Source: Eukaryota sp. TZLM1-RC | Taxonomy: Eukaryota > Metamonada: BaSk clade | Assembly: GCA_040285825.1 (NCBI GenBank) | Contig: JAUPSS010000003.1 | Span: 434,001-498,000, forward strand | Direction of reading: 5' to 3' | DNA: 64,000 nt | Part shown: positions 23,301 to 29,211 of the stretch, piece after piece | How the letters are laid out: each line of letters starts with the position of its first letter | How positions within the stretch are numbered: position 1 is the stretch's first letter | Made by a program: the position numbers and the translations under genes | Notes under the pieces: generated by a model | Seen by the model: the letters and a program-made list of their open reading frames with translations, nothing else | The model's database searches: none | What the model was told of the DNA's origin: nothing

Positions 23301-23597
23301 ACCAGCATTGAGAACTAAGTTTTGAGCTTCAGTTCTCTGTTGGGTAGAGATGAAAGGAGAATCTGATTCCTGGGGTTGGCTTGGGGCTTGATAGGTGTTA
23401 GGCGGTGCAGCACTAAGCACCTGCCAAGCAGCAGGAACAGAAGAAACAACGTGACCTTGCTGAGGAGTCTGGCCAGAGGTTGGAGGGACATGAATTACTC
23501 CTCTAGTAGGAACTCCCGAAGGAGGAACAGATGGAGTTGAATGGACTTCTGTAGGAGCTACCGTAGTAGGAGCAGAAGTATCAGGAAGGCCTGCCAC
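17307..23597 (-). CDS. Ty3-E gag-pol polyprotein
   Basis: About 2090 open codons; the frame has no ATG at its upstream end, so it must be entered from the gag frame at 23558-24406 by a -1 shift near 23600 or it reflects a single-base error. Rough positions: capsid block 120-280; CCHC knuckle CRFCGLPGHSINEC near 735; Arg/Gly/Ser tail; protease GIIDSGASISVIT near 915; RT with FGLKNVPAVFQN and YIDDIIIV near 1250; RNase H from LISCDASDIAVGGVIW near 1400; integrase zinc domain ending CPSCQKTA, then VDVIGP, HSDNGPEF and SNGLVERRHRD (1690-1830); chromodomain-like HVIQKVLSQ...CQVQWPG near 2030. All catalytic motifs look intact. The last codons and stop lie in the 3' LTR. Confidence 0.9.
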   Translation of the reverse strand: MAGLPDTSAPTTVAPTEVHSTPSVPPSGVPTRGVIHVPPTSGQTPQQGHVVSSVPAAWQVLSAAPPNTYQAPSQPQESDSPFISTQQRTEAQNLVLNAGIELMLGDPASIPPNELIAALPPFWGPEVVNDHGFRIRRRIGPYFPTEEVDNLTVRCDPPPNYPQRDTVGGFRTPREGVQRIFAGDELNLFLNRCNPCPFPRFSPGYNASLDIYINRDFRTGWWYTYTTNYQRLYLQDRRPDHCASYFGPEHRRNRPLRDALMNVQENIGVTNSSSLLWVNVDGNVQSYYPSDHDPVELRTSEPDPVETDTVFSSLSIEPQDDQQQDEPMATTDTVETMQQPVVVQSQDPSTPSQDPRLLGVTPSNTPIAPQYSNTLLMEAMASSQDRDRDRQRGGRPRKPTLEANDISDPVRILKFIDRFILYARTERTIEERDINESDPTQVRLAREVSELRRQLEERSRPPATPQSISRENRNLPLDQRYGNPLHEWDRFRAAAQVDPRRIASCVTPECLAALRARGRFSSMSDSISAIDNINEEQIWESILHLSQYSTLETARNQLYRVQMNWNIQDFTNRWGDFTVRLMRTVSRSTAISDVRASDRALYGQHFLQRIQNWEIATHMIDSVGIQAISDNLRTVWSTPNVWQHHTLQQFVDILAAEYMSWCSARSYDEQRANISDSYQQHMGHYVRANPKDKKRIGKFKPAGSSVAPAQLTKRSKSQIKKERDKAGLCRFCGLPGHSINECPDPDCQRSKQWREANPDAVRAYLARGSSNSSSRGRGRRRGRGKGPSSSNKRSHKYSMFTIEQDSSPTGNSSKQRSNKCSLFTIEQDSSPARKTPNIKQTSVSNQWIKCLTNPLTTRNFKTTTTIETPNKPCFIHEFDSNPDSESHSDIFMVRTSDVARKNLKLKFSINNCEIEGIIDSGASISVITVDLAERCNMVKTNHCINFKSANNIMSKSLGSAEGTLSFRLGSVTQLVHVKHSLAIIPGNNMLLIGRDLLHHLGLLNDEGLFIKMDEEHHTLLLPEAEFDHRISQVSDVVNVPRRWLEHIQSSGCTINLDCDNDKKTLLLTLKEFEETFTLKPHADGIDCPPMEINFHDESIRVRRPPRRLNPEKQKVAEQIFDELVESGFAVPSNHEFSSPVCLVVYPDHRKPRLTGDYSGKDGVNANTIPVEPNLPRISDVLVFLSEANFIGTLDLPKAFWQLKIAEKDWEKTALSIPGKSIMFKRAAFGLKNVPAVFQNVMADIFSGDGVFIYIDDIIIVGRTFNEFLGRLRRVLEKARTRRVSLGLPKCHFVSSRHPIKILGSRFQHKTRTIDPTRTESLLNLPRPKTVKDARSLIGSVNFIREWLPQVTKHVAPIIKLTHGKPRRLQWKDTHDHHLAEIKRLIAEHMPLNLPPVDNQVLISCDASDIAVGGVIWEQIEPTKDPGTSLLNRKCRPISFFSRLLTNSQQNWPTVQKELYAILLMLTESGFENYLKGRRLIIFTDHQNLTYMLTAPNKNRIVRRWLPIFSEFLFDIVHTKGEENHWADMLSRIVPPQDNHTINHLVHSNDQEFHPIYYTNRIDETESERCFVEDLHTFEKVLILQDKCSNDLPLFEPWLCKIRSEQKRALANQDTSFNNCTLDSRLDLYLTPEHKIVIPQSLVKDTLNLLHGLPQGGHPSKAESLLRLKNSDYWWPNMLSDMTKHVQECPSCQKTAAVPKLHVPTTGSLWADRPFARVNVDVIGPLPEDQDGHRYILVFVDSFTRFTIIVPLQELNANLTADALIWKVCAIFGIPFIVHSDNGPEFSKAVFDALCEFLGIEVSKSVPHFSQSNGLVERRHRDILQNLRKLLVDFNAYDAWSEYIPYVQLLINSSKSSITGYSPYELMFGSDFSPRADPGKIIETLESSTSESTYINNIQSKFARLKKKQEEAELRQASKAPPRDSQIEANPFSPGQLVKRASSSTAKLHGNYKGPFLVIDTPSTSTANIKNLCTGMVVKASVKHLQPWHSSLTVDDEFHSWVAAGDAEEHVIQKVLSQDGDYCQVQWPGNHITTELVSTVQNTSAYKKFSKSVSNTRSRPSRRKRRSDNINNNVNPTPIRPRRSKRRNGSVSLGQYL

Positions 23598-24406
23598 AGG
23601 ACTTCTTGAGAAGGAGTAGTAGGATTTGGGCTACCAGCAGGGACTGCAGGAGGAGCTGGTTGTTGCGGAGGGCTGCTTTCCATAGGAACTTCCCTAGAAG
23701 GAATGGAAGGAGCTTGTTGTCCTTCCCCAGGAGCTTCCGTAGAAGAAGTAGAAGGAACTTGTTGTCCTTCCCCAGGAGCTTCCGTAGAAGAAGTGGAAGG
23801 AGCAACCGGAGCGCAAACAATAGATGAAGAGGAAGGCTCTACCCTCTTGAGCTTCAACAGCTCAGATATCTTGTTGCTAGCCGAGTCAGAGTCAGTCTGG
23901 TTGATGATATACTTCAGATATTCATCTAAAGTACTGAACTGTTCAGGACCTAAAAGGGAATCTTCAACCTCTCCTCCAGAACCAGGGGGAGGAGAAAGAG
24001 GTACAAAGTTTTTCACATTAGAGGGAGGAACAGGAAGACTGATAGGAACCACAGGAACGTCATCCGTAGATGGAGTGGAACCTTGACCCGAGGGTTGAGA
24101 GGAAGTATCACTTCTCTCGCCACCAGAGGGTTGTTCTGTTCCCAACTGAGGAGTTTGGGAGGAAGAACTTGTAACATTGGGTTGTGTAACAGAATCTCCG
24201 GAGGGAGGAGTTAACACAGGAGGAGGAGAAGCATTGCTTCCCTCGGACCCAGTTGACAAGGGTTGTTCTGGTCCCGACTGAGGAGTTCGGGAGGAAGAAC
24301 TCGAAGAGTGAGACGTAGGAGGATCAGTCCTAACAGTCTCGGAGTTGTCATTGGAACCACCCAAAGGTGATCCAATACGTATTGATGATCTGTGGGGGTT
24401 AGACAT
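23558..24406 (-). CDS. Ty3-E gag N-terminal frame
   Basis: It starts with the ATG at 24404-24406 inside the 5' LTR (MSNPHRSS is LTR-encoded, followed by IRIGS). It encodes a Ser/Pro/Thr/Gly-rich, probably disordered leader of about 280 residues, including two near-identical 42-bp repeats coding for STSSTEAPGEGQQ (near 23700-23790). It overlaps the gag-pol frame by 40 bases. In Ty3-A the leader and capsid share one frame, so the break here is either a recent lesion, an assembly error or a -1 frameshift site. I see no canonical slippery heptamer in the overlap. Confidence 0.7.
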   Translation of the reverse strand: MSNPHRSSIRIGSPLGGSNDNSETVRTDPPTSHSSSSSSRTPQSGPEQPLSTGSEGSNASPPPVLTPPSGDSVTQPNVTSSSSQTPQLGTEQPSGGERSDTSSQPSGQGSTPSTDDVPVVPISLPVPPSNVKNFVPLSPPPGSGGEVEDSLLGPEQFSTLDEYLKYIINQTDSDSASNKISELLKLKRVEPSSSSIVCAPVAPSTSSTEAPGEGQQVPSTSSTEAPGEGQQAPSIPSREVPMESSPPQQPAPPAVPAGSPNPTTPSQEVLWQAFLILLLLLR

Positions 24407-24537
24407 TGAGTATACCTTAAATGTAATGTATTACCAGGGCATGAGGATTTCCCTTAACTTAAGCGCATGGGCGCAATAATACAATAACTATTAATAAACT
24501 ATAAATAAACTATTATAAATATTGTCCAATTCTAACA
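24383..24537 (-). repeat. 5' LTR of Ty3-E (155 bp)
   Basis: TG...CA ends, followed outside by the duplication CCTA (24538-24541). It includes the gag ATG and first eight codons. The 12-bp palindrome CAATACGTATTG (24373-24384) straddles its inner edge, and TGGATCACC follows as a primer-binding-site candidate. The promoter is presumably within these 155 bp; I can see only AT-rich runs, not a defined TATA box. Confidence 0.92.
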
Positions 24538-24541
24538 CCTA

Positions 24542-24990
24542 GGCATTTTCCGGCAAGTTGTCCATCGGTGAAGAGAATCAGGAGTAGGTAGTACATTCAA
24601 GGAAAAATAAATTGCAAACTTAATGATTCTAGGAGGTAGATCATCCAACTTGGACAACCAATAATGCGTTCATAATTTCCGAGCTTTGACATTATTCGTA
24701 GTTTCAATAAATGTGATTGAAATACGAAAGTGTGATCATTTTAGATGATTTAGAAAAACTTCATAAGGAGAGTGGCTGTGAATGTGATTTCCTGATTTGG
24801 ATAACAGAAGATCAATTTCGTTATTCAAAGCTGTTCTTCGTTAAATTAACTCCATTTTGAATAATATTAGGGAGTTTAGTAATAAGCGAATTGATGGCTG
24901 AGTTAATGTCGAAAATCTCGCATCACTAGACAGGTGGGGTTTTAGTAGATGCAAGTGTGAATCAAAAAAATGTAATTGCACCCATTACAA
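24542..24990 (-). repeat. Older repeat, outer piece (non-LTR-like C-terminal region)
   Basis: Once Ty3-E is removed, this joins 17084-17176. Minus-strand frames contain THYWLSKLDDLPPRIIKF and NVLPTPDSLHRWTTC, a pattern like the region after the RT thumb of non-LTR elements, leading to the Cys-rich NYCLQC stretch. Part of it is repeated at 41304-41540. Stops and shifts are present. It ends close to the CNOT9 start, so it may hold part of that gene's promoter. Confidence 0.5.
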
Positions 24991-25018
24991 AAAAACTAAA
25001 CTTCGTCGACCCTCAAAT

Positions 25019-25942
25019 ATGGATCTTCAATATCTAGGCGCTTCTCCACCACCAGCAGACCATCCAGTATTTACTGAACAAGAAACTGCCGTATCTCCTC
25101 AAATACTTAGCCTTTTATCTGAACTATTGGTTGAAGAAACTCGTGGGCAAGCTTTAGAAACACTATCTCGGAACAGAGAATCCTACTCTTCATTCGCACT
25201 TGCCCTGTGGAACTCTGTTGGTGTCGTCACTGTCCTCCTTCAGGAAATCCTCTCCACTTATCACCTCCTTGTTCCTCCAGTTCTAACCTCAAGCCAGTCC
25301 ACTCGCGTGAACCATGCTCTAGGTCTCCTTCAAGTTATTGCCACTCATTCTGAAACCAAGATGTGGCTTCTAGAGGCCAATCTCCATCTGTATCTTTTTC
25401 CTTTCCTTGCTACTCAAACCCAAACCAAACCTTATGAGTACCTTCGCCTGTCTTCACTTGCAGTTGTGGGTGCCTTACTGAAGAGTGATTTGCCTATTGT
25501 GGTTCCTATGCTTCTCAAAACAGAGATTGTACCCCTTTGTTTACGGATAATGGACAGCTGTCAAACGACTGCCAGAACTATAGCCACATTTACCATTCAA
25601 CGAATTATTTCCGATGAATCAGGTTTAAACTACCTCAAAAACCATCCAGATAAGCTCTCCAATCTTCACAAGGTTCTCAAAACAAATGTTCTGGTCTTAA
25701 TTTCGAAAAAGAATTCAAAGGGAAGAGATTCTGAAGATAAGAAAGACGAACCAGATTTGCAGTTACTTCGCCTTGTTCTTCGTTGTTGGACCAGATTGGC
25801 TGAGTCTGGTGATAATAGGGCATTCTTTTCTGGTAATCCGTTGCCTGCTGAAGTCCTAGATGATTCTTTGGTTCAATTGTTTGGCTGTGATAAAACAGTA
25901 GTCAAGCATCATAGACTGCTGAGAGAATTGATTTCAAAGTAA
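25019..25942 (+). CDS. CNOT9: CNOT9 (Rcd1/Caf40), CCR4-NOT complex subunit
   Basis: 307 residues, close to the family length of about 300. CNOT9 is an armadillo-repeat scaffold of the CCR4-NOT deadenylase that shortens mRNA poly(A) tails and binds Trp-containing peptides of repressors. The diagnostic core is present: LLQEILSTYHLLVPPVLT, ALGLLQVIATHSETK, PYEYLRLSSLAVVGALLKSD, LCLRIMDS and TATFTIQRII-like segments (residues about 75-215). A charged insertion (residues about 229-247, KKNSKGRDSEDKKDEPD) sits between the last helices, where metazoan and yeast proteins have a tight turn. The start is the first ATG; upstream is decayed repeat DNA. Intronless. Confidence 0.93.
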   Translation: MDLQYLGASPPPADHPVFTEQETAVSPQILSLLSELLVEETRGQALETLSRNRESYSSFALALWNSVGVVTVLLQEILSTYHLLVPPVLTSSQSTRVNHALGLLQVIATHSETKMWLLEANLHLYLFPFLATQTQTKPYEYLRLSSLAVVGALLKSDLPIVVPMLLKTEIVPLCLRIMDSCQTTARTIATFTIQRIISDESGLNYLKNHPDKLSNLHKVLKTNVLVLISKKNSKGRDSEDKKDEPDLQLLRLVLRCWTRLAESGDNRAFFSGNPLPAEVLDDSLVQLFGCDKTVVKHHRLLRELISK

Positions 25943-26366
25943 ATAAAAATTGTAAATTTATTTTTAGTTTTTTGAACTTTTTATTACTGTATTCTCCTCA
26001 ATAGAACACTCCTTTCACCTACTACTCAACTTTACTTAGGATTGTTCCGTGAGAGAAATTGAAAAACTAAAGCTCGTATCAAATAGTAATAGCAAAAATT
26101 GTTTTGTTTGGTTGCTCCATTCAAGGGTACATTCATGGAGGAGGGGTACAGTACTTTGAGATGTCAAAAACCCTAAATGTCTAAACAAATAGGAAAATAT
26201 TCATTTGAGGAAATCTCATCTAACAAAATCGCTGTAAAAGATATCCCTCAAATCTTGTAAGTTCCACAACTTCAATGATCAGTAGTTGAAAGCGTTTGAA
26301 CCTTAAAAATGAATTAATAATTTGAATCAATTTAAACAAAAAAGTTTATTCAAACTTTTTCCAAAA
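25943..26366. other. Intergenic region between convergent CNOT9 and FSH1-type hydrolase
   Basis: AT-rich sequence between two convergent stops. AATAAA-like signals lie just after the CNOT9 stop (AAATAAAAATTG). I see no coding frame, RNA gene or clear repeat here. Confidence 0.6.
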
Positions 26367-27131
26367 TCAAAAAACAAATTGCTTTAAAAAGTTCTTAACT
26401 TCACCCTTCACCACTGAAGGAATATAATGACCTCCTTCATGATATATGACAAAAGGGTTTGCAAAACACCTCGTTAAAACTCTACTTGCATCTGCTGGCA
26501 CTTGTTCATCCCCAAGTCCATAACAATGAAAAGTTCTTACATCAACTGCTTGACCGGAGTCTAGTTCACCCTTTAAATGAATAGGAACAGCAGTTGAAGA
26601 GGATGTTGATTTTCCTGTCTTACCAAGACTGCTGGGTGATAAGGGGAATGAAGATTTGAGTGCACTTTCAAAAATGTCAGTATTATCTTTAAAAGCATCA
26701 AAGTACGGTAGAAACCCACTGAATATTAAATAAAAACTAGGTTTTCTTATAACAGATTTAATTGAGGTATTTACAAATACAAAGCCTGGGGAACGAACAT
26801 CTGTACTGAGAAGAGTGCTAATAATAGCCACAATGGCTGCTCCCTGTGAAAAACCCAGTAATCCGTCAATTGGTACATCAGAAGTTGCTATATAATTTAA
26901 AACGTATTTAATAGATGCCTCAAGGCCACAGAGATCATCACCATCCCGCTGCCACCAACCATAGCATGCAGTGGGACTGGATTCATCAACGACATGAGGG
27001 GCATCAATAAAGATAAAATTGGTAAAAGACCTTGAGGGTTTACGAAGGGAACCAGTGCGATTACTAAAACTCTTTCCATCCGAACGGTATCCATGGAGAC
27101 AAAGGATATTTGAGTGCCGACTCATTGACAT
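26367..27131 (-). CDS. FSH1-family serine hydrolase (OVCA2-like)
   Basis: 254 residues with an alpha/beta-hydrolase fold of the FSH1 group. The N-terminus ILCLHGYRSDGKSF is the family start with the oxyanion HGY motif. The nucleophile elbow is GLLGFSQGAA (Ser at about residue 107), the acid is probably Asp in GLGDEQVP (about residue 211) and the base is His in HEGGHYIP (about residue 237), giving a full catalytic triad. The substrate is unknown; relatives cleave short or long ester substrates. Two in-frame ATGs (27131 and 27125) are possible starts. It is transcribed divergently from the katanin gene, with about 230 bp between starts. Confidence 0.88.
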   Translation of the reverse strand: MSMSRHSNILCLHGYRSDGKSFSNRTGSLRKPSRSFTNFIFIDAPHVVDESSPTACYGWWQRDGDDLCGLEASIKYVLNYIATSDVPIDGLLGFSQGAAIVAIISTLLSTDVRSPGFVFVNTSIKSVIRKPSFYLIFSGFLPYFDAFKDNTDIFESALKSSFPLSPSSLGKTGKSTSSSTAVPIHLKGELDSGQAVDVRTFHCYGLGDEQVPADASRVLTRCFANPFVIYHEGGHYIPSVVKGEVKNFLKQFVF

Positions 27132-27184
27132 TGATGATGTTTGAAGAGAGAGATTGTGTATAAGACCAAATAAGAAATTATGAA

Positions 27185-27300
27185 ATGATTTCGGAATTCA
27201 GAGCAAATCAAGATTTTGTAGAGGAAATCTTGGTTTAATGATAGTCGTCCCATTAGTTATGATTTAATTTAATCAAGTGTGCAAATTCAATAAATTAATA
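27185..27300 (+). repeat. Non-LTR retrotransposon 3' tail in a divergent promoter
   Basis: This segment matches the 3' end of the 15242-17071 element in opposite orientation (shared AAGATTTTGTAGAGGAAATC and TAATGATAGTCGTCCCATTA). It encodes the residual QDFVEEILV ending. It occupies about half of the spacer between the FSH1-type gene and katanin p80, so any promoter elements there overlap or flank transposon DNA. Confidence 0.75.
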
Positions 27301-27358
27301 GAATTCAGATTAATTTTAATTTGGATTTATTTTCCAATCAACCAAACAGATACATCTT

Positions 27359-29139
27359 ATGAAAAAACGCATCATCAAAGTACAGGAACTTGTCTCACAT
27401 ACCTCTGATACCAACTGTCTTCACGTAGGACGCAAATCTAATCTTGTATATGCAACTGGTGGAAAGGATAAAGCTGTCAACGTTTGGACTATAGGAGAGG
27501 ATAACTTTACACTTGTATGCTCATCACCAATCTCTTAACTTAGTCACTAAAACATACTGGTGCTGTAGATTCTGTTTCCTTTGATCCTGAAGAGCAAGTC
27601 ATTGCTGCCGGTTCTGATTCGGGAAGCATTAGACTTTTCGATTTATCAAATGAATCTACCTCTCGTACCTTTGTTGGCCATCGAACATCAACCTCATGTC
27701 TTGACTTCCACCCTTATGGTCATGTCATGGTCTCTGGTAGTGTTGACACCAATATTAAGCTCTGGGATATTCGGTCCAGGAAGGACATTTGTACTTACCG
27801 TGGACACAAATCAAACATAACATCTGTCAAAATCTCTCCTCACGGGCGTTGGGTCATTAGTGCAGGGGCAGACGGACAGCTCAAAGTGTGGGACATTACT
27901 GCAGGGAAAGTTCTATCCACCCTAACTACTGAGGGTGGCGTTTTCACTTCACTTTGTTTTCACCCCACTGAGTTCCTTCTTGCCACTGGATCTGAGGACA
28001 GAACTGCCAAGCTGTGGGAGCTTGATTCATTTACTCTTGCTGCAAGCACTCCACTCGAAGCTACTCCGGTCACTTCTGTTGCTTTTGCTGGTAATGGACA
28101 ATGTTTGTTTACATCTACTAACACTTTATTAAAATCGTATTCAATTAACCAACACCAAGAAGATTTAACCAAAAGCCCTATAATTGAACTCAATTGTGCG
28201 GACTCAATAGTAGCTAATTGGGGACAACGTGCTTCTGATTCAGCTAGGGTGAGTGATTTGATTGTTTCTGGACAATCAAGTTTGATGGCGGGAGTTATAA
28301 ACGGAAGTCTCGCGTCTATGCACGTTGCTGATTTATCACTGATTGCCCCTATTGGTACACCCCCAGTTAAGGAAACAATAAATACGGAAGGAGAGAAGAA
28401 AGCAAAAAGAAAGCCAAGTCCGAAAAGGAGTCTTGAGGCGGATGGTAATGTTGAACATTACTCCAATTCAGATGATTTGGTAGATAATATGACTGAAGAT
28501 GAAGCAAAAAAGTCTTTTTCGAGTTCCCTAATACCTCAACCTAAAGATTCTCCACTCGGACTGGATCCTTCCCAGTTTTTGCCCCCCGATGATGTCAGCA
28601 ATCAATCAATTGATGAGTTAGTTTCCTTAATTAAGGATCAGACAAGCGTTCTCCAATCAGTTCTTATGACAAGGGTAACATCATTGAAAGCGGCATCTTC
28701 TCGATGGAACAAGGACATGCCCACAGCCATTAAGGAGTTGGTAAATAGAAATGACCCAGCTATTATAAATGATTTAATAAACGCTCTTGAACTAACTAGT
28801 AGTGATCGCTGCTCAATGGATTTAGAAGTTTGTTCTAACTTCTTAACCACTTTGCCTATTGTCCTGGAATCAAAGTTTGAGTCACATGTAGTTACAGGTC
28901 TTTCGGTTTTCTTAGGATTTGTCAAGACTTATGGTGACTTGGTTGCTGGTACTCTCAAAGGACCAGCCCCTATAGGTGTTGATTTAGAAAGAGAAGCAAG
29001 GAGAGAACGGTGTGCTTTATTCGCAAGGAACTCAAGGCCAATAGTTAATTTGTTGAAGAAGCATTGTAGTAGGAGCAATGAGGATATTGCTTCATTGGCT
29101 AAGTTGGCTTTAGAATCTTGTCAGTCGATACTACCTTAG
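27359..29139 (+). CDS. KATNB1: Katanin p80 regulatory subunit (WD40), two exons
   Basis: The p80 subunit targets the p60 AAA severing enzyme to microtubules, at centrosomes or flagellar bases. Exon 1 is 27359-27514 (52 codons, ATG at 27359); exon 2 is 27544-29139. Joined, they give about 583 residues. Family motifs: YATGGKDKAVNVWTI, AAGSDSGSIRLFDL, LDFHPYGHVMVSGSVDTNIK, KLWDIRSRKDICTYRGHKSN and TGSEDRTAKLWELDS, forming the WD40 propeller in residues about 10-300. A charged, Ser-rich linker follows, and the C-terminal 150 residues form the con80 domain (for example LQSVLMTRVTSLKAASSRW) that binds p60. The gene ends 73 bp from the stop of the convergent membrane-protein gene. Confidence 0.93.
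27515..27543 (+). other. 29-nt spliceosomal intron of katanin p80
   Basis: It begins GTATGC and ends CTTAACTTAG; an in-frame stop lies within. Removing exactly these 29 bases joins the N-terminal WD40 strand to the conserved downstream propeller in frame. The CTTAAC just before the 3' AG looks like a branch-point motif fused to the acceptor, as in other very short protist introns. Confidence 0.88.
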
Positions 29140-29211
29140 AATTTTTGTAAACAATTAAGGTTTTTTTTGAAAACTTATAAATGTATTTCTAGAATTAATT
29201 AAGTGTTGAAT

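Larger units (their letters stand above)
17177..24537 (-). mobile_element. Ty3-E: nearly intact Ty3/gypsy-like LTR retrotransposon (7361 bp)
   Basis: Two 155-bp direct LTRs (17177-17331 and 24383-24537) differ at three positions and end in TG/CA. The flanks carry a 4-bp target duplication, CCTA, at 17173-17176 and 24538-24541. Coding order on the minus strand is gag, protease, RT, RNase H, integrase and a chromodomain-like end, in one long frame plus a short N-terminal gag frame. A polypurine tract (GAAAAGAAGAAATGGCAG) abuts the 3' LTR. LTR identity of about 98% means recent insertion. The coding region starts in the 5' LTR and stops in the 3' LTR. Confidence 0.93.
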
